Positions 26,216-35,360 are shown, counted from the first letter of the stretch. The stretch is 64,000 nucleotides of DNA from CAVOHU01 sp963843385 (GCA_963843385.1 CAWJJY010000007.1:1116001-1180000), one strand, 5' to 3'. Notes: generated by a model from the letters alone, not told the origin. Numbers and translations are program-made.

Positions 26216-27586
26216 ATGAGCGAACGATGCAGCCGATGTGGGGCCGAACTGGACCCCGGTGCGAGGGTCTGCCCTCAGTGCGGCGTACCGGTCGCGCCAC
26301 AGGCGGCCGGTGCGACCGACGCCGGCACGACGATCAGGATGGCGCAGCCGCCGGACACCGCCCGGACCCAGGTGCGTCAGCCCGCAGGCCAGGCGGGCTC
26401 CCCGAAGGGCGCTTCGCCACGAGCGCCGATTCCGTCGTGGGTATGGGGCGCCGTCGGCCTGGTGCTCCTCGCCGGCATCGTCGCCGCCGGCTACCTCTGG
26501 TACACGCGCTCGCTGGCCACGCAGACCCAGCCTGGACAGGCTGGAGCGCAGGGACCCGCGAGCGCTGCGCCGGCAGCCGAAGTCCAGACCGTCATGGATC
26601 TCGCGGCCCAGTACGAGGCCCTTCAGGCAAAGGCCGACGACACCAACCGGCAGATTGCCGGCCTCCTGTCGCAGGCCCAGAAGCGCGGGGGATCGCTGCC
26701 CGCCAACTTCGGACCTGACCTTACGGAGGACCAGCGGCGCCTGCTGGCCGAGCGCATCCAGCAGGAGAAGTCGGGCGTGCGTGACCTGCTGCAGGAGATC
26801 CTCACCAAGGATCAGCAGGTGCAGGACTTGAAGAAGCAGGCGGCCAGCCTCGAACAGAAGCTGCCGGCCTATGTGGTGGCCCAGGACGGAAGCCGACACG
26901 ACCGGATCGCGATGGACTTCCTGATCAAACAGGGCGTGCCGGCCGAGAAGGCGTACGGCATCGTGTCGAGCATCAACCTCGAGGACGCACTGCTTCCGGG
27001 CTACCGCGTGTGGACCTACTACAACAACGGCCAATTCGGCACCTGGGTGAGCCAGGGGACCGCGTCAGTATCACCTCAGGAACATCAGCGCCGCGTCAAG
27101 CAACTGCTGACCGACGAGCGCGACGAAGCCGTCAAGACCGCGGAGACCGCAAAGGCCGAGGCGCAGCAGTCCGAGGCCGGGCGGAAGGAAGCCGAGCAGC
27201 AGGCCGCTGCTGCCAGTGCCGAATCCGGCGCGATGCTGAAGCTGGCCGAAGAGGAGCGCGCGAAAGCGGATGCGGCCGAGAACACGGTGCGATATGCCAT
27301 CGGACCGAAGAAGATCCTCGTGGAAGCCGGCGTGATCGACAAGAACAACCGGATCCGGGCCATCGATCAGATCCCGCTGCTCACGCTGAATCTGCGGGAG
27401 TCGTCCGATATCTCCGTTGACGCGAGCACTCAGGGGATGAAATCGCTGAAGAAGGTCACCCTGCTCCCGGACATGTTCATCCTGAACAGCGACTACCAGG
27501 TGCAGCGGGACGGCCTGTTGCTGCAGCTGAAGATCCTGAATCCTTCGAAATTTGCACGCATGAAGTTCATCATCGTGCTGGAGTAG
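26216..27586 (+). CDS. Zinc-ribbon, single-span, coiled-coil protein at the head of the Bat-type cluster
   Basis: 456 residues. The N-terminus is a zinc ribbon with Cys at 5, 8, 19 and 22 (CSRCG and CPQCG). A flexible stretch follows, then one membrane helix near 75-96 (WVWGAVGLVLLAGIVAAGYL). Two coiled-coil blocks come next, about 125-225 and 290-355, the second very rich in Ala, Glu and Lys. The C-terminal 95 residues form a compact domain starting VRYAIGPKKILVEAGVIDKN. The layout of coiled coil plus GxKKxLxxxGVI domain recalls a Bacteroidota adhesin-like family, but that is from memory and weak. The cytosolic zinc ribbon and external coil could relay a signal. moxR starts 9 bases downstream, suggesting one operon. 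Confidence 0.6.
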   Translation: MSERCSRCGAELDPGARVCPQCGVPVAPQAAGATDAGTTIRMAQPPDTARTQVRQPAGQAGSPKGASPRAPIPSWVWGAVGLVLLAGIVAAGYLWYTRSLATQTQPGQAGAQGPASAAPAAEVQTVMDLAAQYEALQAKADDTNRQIAGLLSQAQKRGGSLPANFGPDLTEDQRRLLAERIQQEKSGVRDLLQEILTKDQQVQDLKKQAASLEQKLPAYVVAQDGSRHDRIAMDFLIKQGVPAEKAYGIVSSINLEDALLPGYRVWTYYNNGQFGTWVSQGTASVSPQEHQRRVKQLLTDERDEAVKTAETAKAEAQQSEAGRKEAEQQAAAASAESGAMLKLAEEERAKADAAENTVRYAIGPKKILVEAGVIDKNNRIRAIDQIPLLTLNLRESSDISVDASTQGMKSLKKVTLLPDMFILNSDYQVQRDGLLLQLKILNPSKFARMKFIIVLE

Positions 27587-27595
27587 CCCTCGGTC

Positions 27596-28600
27596 GTGTC
27601 CAACGTTCCAACCGCCACCGGACAAGGTGGAACCCTGTCGGGCCAGGAGACCATTGCGCTCCTCAACCGGCTTCGCGCAGAAATTGCCCGATTCATCGTC
27701 GGGCAGGACGAGGTCGTCACCCGCCTGCTGGTCGGCCTGCTCGCCGGCGGCCATGTCCTGATTGAAGGGGTTCCCGGGCTCGCCAAGTCGCTCGTGGTCA
27801 AGCTGCTCGGGGACGCGTGCGGGCTGTCCTTCAAGCGGATTCAATTCACGCCGGACCTCCTGCCGTCGGATGTGACGGGAACGCTGGTCTTCAACCCGCA
27901 CAGCGGCGGCTTCTCCGTGCACAAGGGGCCGGTCTTCGCGCACATGGTGCTCGCCGACGAAATCAATCGCGCCCCTGCAAAGGTCCAGAGCGCGCTGCTC
28001 GAGTCGATGCAGGAGCAGCAGGTGACCATCGGCCAGACCACGTTTCCCATCGAAGATCCGTTCATGGTGGTGGCGACACAGAACCCGCTCGAGCACGAGG
28101 GCACCTATGCGCTGCCGGAGGCCCAGCTCGATCGGTTCATGCTGCATATCGCCAGCCGCTACCCGGACCAACGGCAGGAAATCCAGGTGATTGATCGCCA
28201 CCTCGAGCCGAGCGAGACGCCTGTGACGCCCGTCCTGACTCCAGAGCTCGTCATGGGAGCCCGGCGCGCGGTCACCGGCGTGCACGTGGACCCGCTGATC
28301 CGCGCCTACATTGTGAGCATCGTGCGGGCGACCCGAACGAGCCAGAGCGGCGGCGCGGGCGGAGCGCTGGTGGCAAGGGTCCGCCTGGGGGCATCTCCGC
28401 GAGCCGGAGTCCACCTGTCGCTCGCGGCGCGGGCGCATGCGTTCCTCGCCGGGCGCGGGCACGTGCTGCCGGAGGACGTCCGTTCGATGTCCTCCGACGT
28501 GCTCCGGCACCGCGTCCTGCTGACCTACGAGGCGGAAGCCGACGGTCTGAGCGTCGAAACGGCGGTGCAGCAGATCGTCGACGCCGTTCCCATTCCGTGA
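27596..28600 (+). CDS. MoxR-family AAA+ ATPase
   Basis: A cytosolic AAA+ chaperone of 334 residues that acts on VWA-domain partners. Walker A is GVPGLAKS (58-65), Walker B/DExx is LADEINRAPAKVQSALLESM (D121, E122). The sensor segment ATQNPLEHEGTYALPEAQLD is diagnostic for MoxR. The start is the GTG at 27596. The stop overlaps the start of the DUF58 gene by 4 bases, the usual order moxR-DUF58-VWA genes. Confidence 0.92.
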   Translation: MSNVPTATGQGGTLSGQETIALLNRLRAEIARFIVGQDEVVTRLLVGLLAGGHVLIEGVPGLAKSLVVKLLGDACGLSFKRIQFTPDLLPSDVTGTLVFNPHSGGFSVHKGPVFAHMVLADEINRAPAKVQSALLESMQEQQVTIGQTTFPIEDPFMVVATQNPLEHEGTYALPEAQLDRFMLHIASRYPDQRQEIQVIDRHLEPSETPVTPVLTPELVMGARRAVTGVHVDPLIRAYIVSIVRATRTSQSGGAGGALVARVRLGASPRAGVHLSLAARAHAFLAGRGHVLPEDVRSMSSDVLRHRVLLTYEAEADGLSVETAVQQIVDAVPIP

Positions 28601-29439
28601 CTGATCTCCAGAGGCTCCTTCGGACCCTCCGCCAGATGTGGCTGCCGACCCGGCTGGTTGAGGCGGGCAGCGAGCCGGGACAGCACCTTTCAACGATCCG
28701 GGGCAACGGCCTGTGCTTCGCCGAGCACCGCGAGTACCAATACGGTGACGATGTCCGGCACCTGGACTGGAATGTCACGGCGAGGCTCGGCAAGCCGTTC
28801 GTGAAGGTGTTCGAGGCGGAACGCGCCTCGACAGTCATCATCGTCGTCGACCTGAGCACCTCGATGTCTGCCATGACCGGCCTCCGCAGCAAGCGCCGGG
28901 TCGCGCACGAGGTTGTTCGGCTCCTGGCCGCGTTCGGCAAGAAGGTCGGCGATCGGGTCGGCGCCGTGATCGTGGGCGACGACTACCTCACGCGGGTCTG
29001 GCCGAGCCGCCGGGCCTCGGTGGGCGCCCGGATTCTTCACGCGCTGTCGGAGCAGCTGGAACAGACGGGACCGGTGAGCCTGGCGCACGCCTGCAAGATT
29101 GCGAACCAGATGGCCAGGAGGCACGGCCTCGTGGCCATCGTGTCGGATTTCCTCGACGAGTCCTCCGGCGTCGCGCTCGAGACGCTGGCCGCTCGTCACA
29201 GCGTCGTCGGCATCGCCGTCATCGACCCGCACGAAGGCGAGCTTCCGGCAGCCGGCCTGCTGCGGATGCGGGATGCCGAATCGGGAGCGACCAGGGTGAT
29301 CGACGCGGGCAGCCCGCGCGTCCGCGAACGCTATGCGTCCCTCTGGCGCGAGGTCCAGGAGCAGCGGCGCCGCACCTTCTTCCTGGCGGGCGTGCCGTGC
29401 GTCGAGGTGTCAGTCGCGGCCGTGGCGAGCCGTCCATGA
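28597..29439 (+). CDS. DUF58 domain protein (Bat operon)
   Basis: 280 residues. The DUF58 signature is clear: EYQYGDDVRHLDWNVTARLG (47-66) followed by VKVFEAERASTVIIVVDLST with a DLSTS metal site at 85-89. The domain is a VWA-like fold that partners MoxR ATPases, and no enzymatic role is established. GTG start overlapping the moxR stop (GTGA) and stop overlapping the next ATG (ATGA) give tight coupling. Confidence 0.9.
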   Translation: MTDLQRLLRTLRQMWLPTRLVEAGSEPGQHLSTIRGNGLCFAEHREYQYGDDVRHLDWNVTARLGKPFVKVFEAERASTVIIVVDLSTSMSAMTGLRSKRRVAHEVVRLLAAFGKKVGDRVGAVIVGDDYLTRVWPSRRASVGARILHALSEQLEQTGPVSLAHACKIANQMARRHGLVAIVSDFLDESSGVALETLAARHSVVGIAVIDPHEGELPAAGLLRMRDAESGATRVIDAGSPRVRERYASLWREVQEQRRRTFFLAGVPCVEVSVAAVASRP

Positions 29440-30455
29440 GCCCCGTCCCCGCACGGATGGCGAAGAGGCACCTGACTCGCCGCGCGTCAGCAGGGCAGTG
29501 CAGGCCTCGCCGGACCGCAGCTCACGTTGTCATCCTGCTCCTGATCCACTCCGCACTCCTGGCCGGTCGCCAGCCTCCGCCGAAAGTCGTCGAAGTCCTG
29601 ATTTCGAACGCGCAGCCCAAGATCGCCGAACCGGTGACGCTGCGGATCGACCTGTCGGGCATCGATGGCGGGACGCGGCTCAGCCCGTCGGTTGGTCCGG
29701 AACTCGGGCCATTCCAGGTCCTCGCCGTTCGCCGTCCCGGGCAGCGCCAGAGCGCCCAGGAGCAAAGCCAGCCGGCGTGGGAAATCGTCGTCTCGACGCT
29801 CGAGTCGGGCAAGCTCCAGCTGCCAGCCATTCGCTTCGAAGAGGCGGGCCCCGACACGCGGACCATCACCGGAGCCGAGACCAAACCGATCACAATCGAC
29901 GTCACCTCACCAGATGTGGATCTGAAGGGTGGGTTGAAACCCTTGAAGCCTCCAATCGAGCGATCGCTTGGAGCGATGATCGTCGCGGTCGCAGGCTTGG
30001 GCGTTCTTGGCGCTGTCGGAGTTGGTGCGCTCGCAGTTGACCTCTGGCGGTACCTTCGGAAGAAGGTTCACGCAACTCATGCCGGCAGACGCGATCCGGC
30101 TGAAGTGTTGCTGGCCAGTCTCGAGGCGCTGCGTACGATGCCGGCAACGACCGAGGAACAGCGCCGGGCCATCCGCGCGCGGATGTTTCACGGGGTGCGC
30201 CAACTGCTTCATTCCTGGTTTGGCGTCGGCGCCGAGGGCCTTTCGTCACCCGAACTGGTAAGCGCGAGCGCGCGCCACGGATGCTCCGATGGCGTCGCAC
30301 ATTCGCTCGGGCTCGCGCTCGGGCAGATAGACGAGGCCCGGTTCGCGAAGAGGCTGCAGGCGACCGACGAACTCTCTTCTCTGATCGGCCGGACGCTGGG
30401 GGCCGTAGGGTCGATGCGGCGAGAGATCGAACACACCGGCCGGAGGAAATCCTGA
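29436..30455 (+). CDS. BatD-like membrane protein
   Basis: About 339 residues from the ATG at 29436, which overlaps the DUF58 stop. An N-terminal signal or anchor helix (HVVILLLIHSALLAG, 30-44) precedes an immunoglobulin-like beta domain (VEVLISNAQPKIAEPVTLRI). A membrane helix follows at about 178-201 and then a helical cytosolic tail of some 140 residues with an RRKS end. The topology, an external beta domain plus C-terminal membrane helix between DUF58 and VWA genes, is that of BatD/DUF4381-type proteins. The call depends on position and topology more than on sequence motifs. Confidence 0.65.
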   Translation: MSPVPARMAKRHLTRRASAGQCRPRRTAAHVVILLLIHSALLAGRQPPPKVVEVLISNAQPKIAEPVTLRIDLSGIDGGTRLSPSVGPELGPFQVLAVRRPGQRQSAQEQSQPAWEIVVSTLESGKLQLPAIRFEEAGPDTRTITGAETKPITIDVTSPDVDLKGGLKPLKPPIERSLGAMIVAVAGLGVLGAVGVGALAVDLWRYLRKKVHATHAGRRDPAEVLLASLEALRTMPATTEEQRRAIRARMFHGVRQLLHSWFGVGAEGLSSPELVSASARHGCSDGVAHSLGLALGQIDEARFAKRLQATDELSSLIGRTLGAVGSMRREIEHTGRRKS

Positions 30456-30459
30456 CGTC

Positions 30460-31455
30460 ATGGTGATGCCGGGCGGATTCGCGATGGAACTGGAGCACCC
30501 GGAGCGGCTCGCGCTGCTGGCGCTGGCCGCTGTGGCCTGGGCCCTGATGCGGTGGCGGAGGCGGGGAGTGCTTCCGGCGGTGGCGTCTCCGACCTACCGC
30601 CTGTTTCAGCCGCTTCCCCGGACGCTTGCCGTTCGAGCCCGTCACCTGCCCGCCGTGCTCCGAACCATCGGGGTCGTGTTGCTCGGCATTTCCCTTTCTG
30701 GCCCTGTCACCGTGCGCACGGCCGCGGAGCAGGTATACGAGACCACGGATATCGTGTTCCTCGTCGATTCGTCCGGGAGCATGCTGGCGCAGGACCTCTC
30801 GCCGAGCCGGCTCGGCGCGGCCCAGAGTTTCATCGAGAAGGTCGTGAGAGCGCGGCCGCGATCACGCTTCGGCCTGGTGACGTTTGCAGCGACGACGGTC
30901 GTCGAGTGCCCGGTGACCAGCGATCATCGGGCGTTCCTCGAGCGTCTTCGCGGCGTGTCGCATCGCGACGAGGAGGAGGGAACGGCACTTGGAGGCGCCA
31001 TCGCCGAGTGCTGCCGCAGGATCAAGACGGGCCTGTCGGAGGCGCGCGCCATCGTGCTCCTCACCGACGGTGCAGAGAACAGCACCGGCATGAGCCCGGA
31101 GCTCGGCGCCCGCCTGGCACGCGAACTCGGAATTCGGATTCACGCCGTCGGCCTCGGAAGCGATGCTCCCGCCCCGTATCCGACCGAATTCGGCACGGTG
31201 TCGGTCCGACTGGCCCCTGACTACCGGGCCCTGACGATGATCGCCTCGGTGACCGCCGGCCGGTTCTTCAAGGCATCGGACTCGTCAAGCCTCGACATGG
31301 TGCTCCACGAGCTCGACCGCATGGAGTCGACCGAGCGACGGCTGAGCGGGCGCGAGACCCGCGACGATACGAGCGGCTGGTGGGTGATCGCGGCCACCTG
31401 CTGCCTGGCACTCGAGATGCTGCTGCGGGCGATGTGGATTATCGGAGCGGCCTAG
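30460..31455 (+). CDS. VWA-domain membrane protein, BatA-like
   Basis: 331 residues with membrane helices near 16-31 and 65-81. A von Willebrand factor A domain follows, whose metal-ion site is visible as DSSGS (103-107), a Thr in EEEGTALGGAI and LLTDGAENST. A C-terminal membrane helix ends the chain (WWVIAATCCLALEMLLRAMW). VWA domains in these clusters project into the periplasm and bind partners through the metal site. It is the fourth gene of the cluster; the next gene starts at the base after its stop. Confidence 0.88.
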   Translation: MVMPGGFAMELEHPERLALLALAAVAWALMRWRRRGVLPAVASPTYRLFQPLPRTLAVRARHLPAVLRTIGVVLLGISLSGPVTVRTAAEQVYETTDIVFLVDSSGSMLAQDLSPSRLGAAQSFIEKVVRARPRSRFGLVTFAATTVVECPVTSDHRAFLERLRGVSHRDEEEGTALGGAIAECCRRIKTGLSEARAIVLLTDGAENSTGMSPELGARLARELGIRIHAVGLGSDAPAPYPTEFGTVSVRLAPDYRALTMIASVTAGRFFKASDSSSLDMVLHELDRMESTERRLSGRETRDDTSGWWVIAATCCLALEMLLRAMWIIGAA

Positions 31456-32463
31456 ATGTCGATCGAACCGCGCGTGCTGGAGCTCGCGATTCTGGTGACC
31501 GCCTCGGTGGCGGCCGCAGCGGGCGCCCTCGTGCATGCGAGGCGGGCGAGGCAGGCGGCGGGCCGCCTGGCGGACGGGTCATGGCGCTGGCTGCCAGGCC
31601 CTCCGCCGTCGAGTACGGGGGCCGGATCCCCGTGGCTCATCGGCGGAGCGTGCATCTGCTTCGTGGCTGCGTTGGTCCTGATTCTCTTGCACGAGCCCGG
31701 CGAGCGGGACGTCGGTGGGGCCCGAGTCATCGTGCTGGCGATGGACGTGTCGCAGAGCATGTATGCCGGCGATGCCGAACCGTCACGCATCGAACGAGGC
31801 AGAGCTCAGATGCTCGAGTTGGTCGGCCGCGCGCCCGGCTACTCGTTCGGCGTCGTGGCATTTGCCGGAGACGGGGCCCTGGCGCTCCCAGTCACGCCGG
31901 ACAGGGAATCGGTCGTCGCGGCCCTGAAGATGCTGGGGCCCGCAAGCGTCGCGACGCGCGGATCGTCGCTCGGTCAGGGGTTGGCGCTCGCGGTGGAGAC
32001 GGCGCGGCTCGCCGAGGGCCAGGACGTCATCGTCGTCAGCGACGGCGAGTCGACGCAGGACGACGACCTCCTGGCGCCCACCGTCAAGCGGGCTGCCGAA
32101 CTCGGGGTCCGGATTCACTCGGTTTCGGTGGGGACCTCCGAAGGGTCACCGGTGCCTGCGGACGCGGAAGAAGGATCGGCCGGGGCCAGGACTTACCCCG
32201 ACGGGCGGCCCGTCGTGACGCGTATGGACGAGGAAAAGCTGCGCCGGATCTCGGTCGCGACCTCCGGCTATCACGCCAGCGCCGACCGGTCGGGGGCGTA
32301 TCTTGGCGGGCTGGTCCGGGCAACAACGGACCCGGCTTCAGCAAGACGCGACGTGATCAAGCCCGAGCAGGCCTTGATCCTGTTCGGCGCGTTGCTCGTC
32401 AGCTTCGACGGGTTGAGGGGTCTCAGACGACGAGTGCGAGTCAGGGTCCGGCCAGGCGGATGA
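31456..32463 (+). CDS. VWA-domain membrane protein, BatB-like
   Basis: 335 residues with membrane helices near 8-26 and 60-78. A VWA domain follows with the metal site DVSQS (97-101), a Thr/Ser in TRGSSLGQGLALA and VVSDGESTQDDD. A third hydrophobic segment near the end (QALILFGALLVSFDGLRGL) may anchor the C-terminus. It is a paralogue of the preceding gene with low direct similarity, which is usual for BatA/BatB pairs. It begins immediately after the BatA stop. Confidence 0.87.
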   Translation: MSIEPRVLELAILVTASVAAAAGALVHARRARQAAGRLADGSWRWLPGPPPSSTGAGSPWLIGGACICFVAALVLILLHEPGERDVGGARVIVLAMDVSQSMYAGDAEPSRIERGRAQMLELVGRAPGYSFGVVAFAGDGALALPVTPDRESVVAALKMLGPASVATRGSSLGQGLALAVETARLAEGQDVIVVSDGESTQDDDLLAPTVKRAAELGVRIHSVSVGTSEGSPVPADAEEGSAGARTYPDGRPVVTRMDEEKLRRISVATSGYHASADRSGAYLGGLVRATTDPASARRDVIKPEQALILFGALLVSFDGLRGLRRRVRVRVRPGG

Positions 32464-32479
32464 AAGGGCCGGCGGACGA

Positions 32480-33145
32480 TTGACGCCCAATGACCAGCAC
32501 AACGACCATATGACAAGGCAGCATCGGGACGGCTTCACGACACGTGGCAACCGCACGAGCCTGATCTGGAAGGCGGGCCTCTGCCTGGGTGTCGCCACGT
32601 TCATGACGGGCGTGCTCGCCATGCTTGTCGGCCAGAGAAACCTGTTCGCTGCGCTCGGCACGTGGGCCATCGGGAGAGGACGGGCCACGCTGGCTGAGAA
32701 CTGGCTCGGCCGCGCGCAGCAACGCGCACCCGAATCGGGCGAGGCGCCGTTCAACCTCGGAGTGGTCCTCTATGGACAGCGTCGATTCGAGCCTGCGGCC
32801 GACTCGTTCTCGAAAGCGTTGTCGAGAAGCCAGACAGACGTGGATCGATCAGCCTCTCTCTACAATCTCGCAAGCAGCTACGTCGGCGCGGGCCGGCTCG
32901 CAGAGGCGCTCGACTGCCTCGAAGGCTCGCTTCGCGCGAATCCCGCAGACGAATCCGCTCGATACAACTACGTCCTGGTGAAACGGTGGCTGGCAGAAAA
33001 CAACTCCGGACCCGCACAGGCCCTCAGCCCGCCTCCCGAAATGACGAAGGAAGAGGTCGAGCGCCTGCTGAACCAATTGGGCGCGGTGCCCCTTCGAGCA
33101 AAGTCGCGCAAGGCGCCCGTCCCGACAGGGAAGCCGGACTGGTAG
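32480..33145 (+). CDS. TPR-repeat membrane protein, BatC/BatE-like
   Basis: About 221 residues with a membrane helix near 32-50 (GLCLGVATFMTGVLAMLVG) and then TPR repeats (APFNLGVVLYGQRRFEPAAD, SASLYNLASSYVGAGRLAEA, ARYNYVLVKRWLAEN). TPR proteins close many Bat clusters and are thought to scaffold the VWA proteins. The start is unclear: a TTG at 32480 has a weak GGCGGA in front, while an ATG at 32510 has no ribosome site. It is the last gene before two adjacent hairpins. Confidence 0.72.
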   Translation: MTPNDQHNDHMTRQHRDGFTTRGNRTSLIWKAGLCLGVATFMTGVLAMLVGQRNLFAALGTWAIGRGRATLAENWLGRAQQRAPESGEAPFNLGVVLYGQRRFEPAADSFSKALSRSQTDVDRSASLYNLASSYVGAGRLAEALDCLEGSLRANPADESARYNYVLVKRWLAENNSGPAQALSPPPEMTKEEVERLLNQLGAVPLRAKSRKAPVPTGKPDW

Positions 33146-33148
33146 ACT

Positions 33149-33190
33149 GTCGGGTGAGGTCCCGACCACAGGCGCTCGCGTGAGCGCCTG
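33149..33190 (+). terminator. Two adjacent perfect hairpins ending the Bat-type operon
   Basis: GTCGGG/CCCGAC (33149-33154 with 33161-33166) starts 4 bases after the stop. CAGGCGCTC/GAGCGCCTG (33169-33177 with 33182-33190) follows 2 bases later with a GCGT loop. Both stems are perfect, of 6 and 9 bp. No T run follows. Their position suggests the transcript end. Confidence 0.5.
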
Positions 33191-33226
33191 GCGTCGCGCG
33201 CGTGACCGGATGCCATGGAGGTATTC

Positions 33227-35293
33227 ATGGTGCTGCGCTGGCGGCCAAGCACGTCGGCGATTCGAACGGCCAGTCTGTCGGTGACGCTGGCGCTCCTGGT
33301 CGGCGCGTGCGGCGGTGGGCAGAAGACCGGGCCGGCCTCTCCAGCGCCGCAACAGGAGAGAGCCTCAATTCTCCTGGTGACGCTCGACACGACCCGCGCT
33401 GACGCGATTGGCCCCGAGGCGACCGGCATCCGCACACCGGCGTTCGACGCGCTGGCGGCTCGTGGCAGGCGGTTCCGGCAGGCCTACGCCACCGTTCCCG
33501 AAACGCTGCCCTCACACGCTTCGATCATGACGGGGCTCTATCCAGCCGGCCACCTGATCCACGAGAACGGCCGATTCCTGGCGGCAACCTATCCCGTCCT
33601 GGCCGAGCGGCTCCGCCAGGCCGGGTATCGCACGGCGGCGTTCGTGTCCTCCTTCATCCTGGCTCGCAGATTCGGACTCGCCCGTGGATTCGACCTGTAC
33701 GACGATCAGATGACGCCAGGCCGGGCGGAACGATCGGATGCCGACACCACTGAGCGGGCCCTCGCCTTTTTGCGCGAGGAGTTCCGCCGGCCGCTGTTCG
33801 TCTGGGTGCACTACTTCGACCCGCACCATCCGTACGAACCTCCTGAGCCATTCCGTCGACAATACGCCAGGAATCCGTATCTTGGTGAGGTCGCGGCCAT
33901 GGATGAGCAATTGGGAAGGCTGGTTCAGGCCTTCGAGCAGCAGGCGCACGGACCAAAGGCCATGGTGGTGGCCGGCGATCACGGTGAGGGCCTCGGTGAA
34001 CACGGCGAGGCCCTTCACGGCAACCTCCTCTATCAGTCGACGATGCACGTGCCCCTGCTGGTGGTGGCTCCGAACCTGCCGCCGGGAATCAGCGACGAAG
34101 CCGTGAGTACGCGGAAGGTGTTCCACACGGTGCTGGACCTTGCCGGAATCGACCCGGCCGGCAGCCTCCGCGGCTCTCAGGTGGAGGCCGTGCTGGGCGA
34201 GGCGATGAAACCGTTCCTGGAGTACGGATGGCAGCCGCAGGTGATGGCTGTCGAACGAGGACGCAAGACGATTCTCGCGGGCAGGGCGGAAACCTACGAC
34301 GTGCTGGCCGACCCGAATGAAGCCCGCGACCTCCAGTCCGGGCCAGGCGCGACGCCGCCGGTGCCCGCGGCTCTTCGGGATTATCCTGTGCCATCAGCGG
34401 CAGCGGCTCAGAATCCGGCGAGCCTTGACGAGGAGACTCGCCGTTCATTGGCGAGCCTCGGCTACGTGAATGCGGGAACCACGCCCATCGTCCGGAAGAA
34501 CGCGCCGCGCCCGGTAGAGATGGTCCGCCTGTTCGACGTGATGGAACAAGCCTCTGGGCTCTTCGTCGACGAGCAGTACGCCCGTGTCATTCCCTTGCTC
34601 GAGCGAATCCTCGCGGCGGATTCGTTCAACCTCGACGCGATGCTTCGGCTGGCAACCGCGCACTCGGCCCTTGGTCACGACGCCCAGGCTGTCGCAATGT
34701 TCAAGCGCGCGGCGGCCATCGCGCCCGACTCGCAGGATGTGCGTATCTACCTCGGGCTCCACTACGCAAAGGGGGCCGGGTGGGAGCGAGCGGTGCCGTT
34801 GCTCGAGCGAGTCGTCGCGGAGAGTCCGGAGCGGTTGCCGGCCCTCGAGGCGCTCGCGGTTCTCAGGGAGCGGCAGGGGAGGCCTGGCGAAGCGAACGAA
34901 CTCCGCAAGCGTGTCTTCGCGCTTCGTCCGGCTACCGCGGCCGAACTCGTGAGCCTGGGCCGGTCCGGCATGGAATCTGGAGAAACGGCGTTGGCGATCG
35001 AATCGTTGGAAAAGGCCAGGGGGATGCTCGGGCAGGCGTTCACCCACGACCTGGAGTTGGGCGTCCTCTACCTCGCAGCGCGCAAGTACGAGGACGCCCG
35101 AGCGTGCCTGGACCGGGTTCCTACAACACATCCCGAATACCCGATGGCGCTCTTCAAGCGCGCGCAGGTCAGTGTTCTGCTCAACGAGCCCGACCGGCGT
35201 GCCCGCATCGAGGCTGCGAAGCAGCACGCCGACGCCTCGATCCGGGAGCTCATCTCGCGAGAGCGGCTCTTTCAGGATATTCGCCTGCCGTAG
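33227..35293 (+). CDS. Sulfatase/alkaline-phosphatase-fold lipoprotein with TPR repeats
   Basis: About 688 residues. The signal peptide ends in a lipobox (LALLVGAC, Cys28), so it is a lipoprotein. The hydrolase domain (about 45-370) has the metal motifs VTLDTTRADA (D54) and AGDHGEGLGEHGE (251-261). At the nucleophile position, where sulfatases have Cys or Ser (CxPSR), this protein has Thr93 in TLPSHAS. That suggests a phosphatase or phosphodiesterase chemistry, or an unmodified sulfatase-like enzyme. TPR repeats fill about 425-680. The ATG at 33227 has GGAGGT 4 bases upstream; an ATG at 33215 precedes that site. Substrate is unknown. Confidence 0.8.
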   Translation: MVLRWRPSTSAIRTASLSVTLALLVGACGGGQKTGPASPAPQQERASILLVTLDTTRADAIGPEATGIRTPAFDALAARGRRFRQAYATVPETLPSHASIMTGLYPAGHLIHENGRFLAATYPVLAERLRQAGYRTAAFVSSFILARRFGLARGFDLYDDQMTPGRAERSDADTTERALAFLREEFRRPLFVWVHYFDPHHPYEPPEPFRRQYARNPYLGEVAAMDEQLGRLVQAFEQQAHGPKAMVVAGDHGEGLGEHGEALHGNLLYQSTMHVPLLVVAPNLPPGISDEAVSTRKVFHTVLDLAGIDPAGSLRGSQVEAVLGEAMKPFLEYGWQPQVMAVERGRKTILAGRAETYDVLADPNEARDLQSGPGATPPVPAALRDYPVPSAAAAQNPASLDEETRRSLASLGYVNAGTTPIVRKNAPRPVEMVRLFDVMEQASGLFVDEQYARVIPLLERILAADSFNLDAMLRLATAHSALGHDAQAVAMFKRAAAIAPDSQDVRIYLGLHYAKGAGWERAVPLLERVVAESPERLPALEALAVLRERQGRPGEANELRKRVFALRPATAAELVSLGRSGMESGETALAIESLEKARGMLGQAFTHDLELGVLYLAARKYEDARACLDRVPTTHPEYPMALFKRAQVSVLLNEPDRRARIEAAKQHADASIRELISRERLFQDIRLP

Positions 35294-35360
35294 GCGTGGT
35301 GCAAGCGCGTCGGTTTCCTCTCTATTGCGGGGATGGCAGACGTGCGAGCCGGCGCAGACG

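Noticed and set aside
33227..34400. Classical formylglycine sulfatase
   Set aside because: Thr is found where Cys or Ser is needed for formylglycine; the call is limited to the fold.
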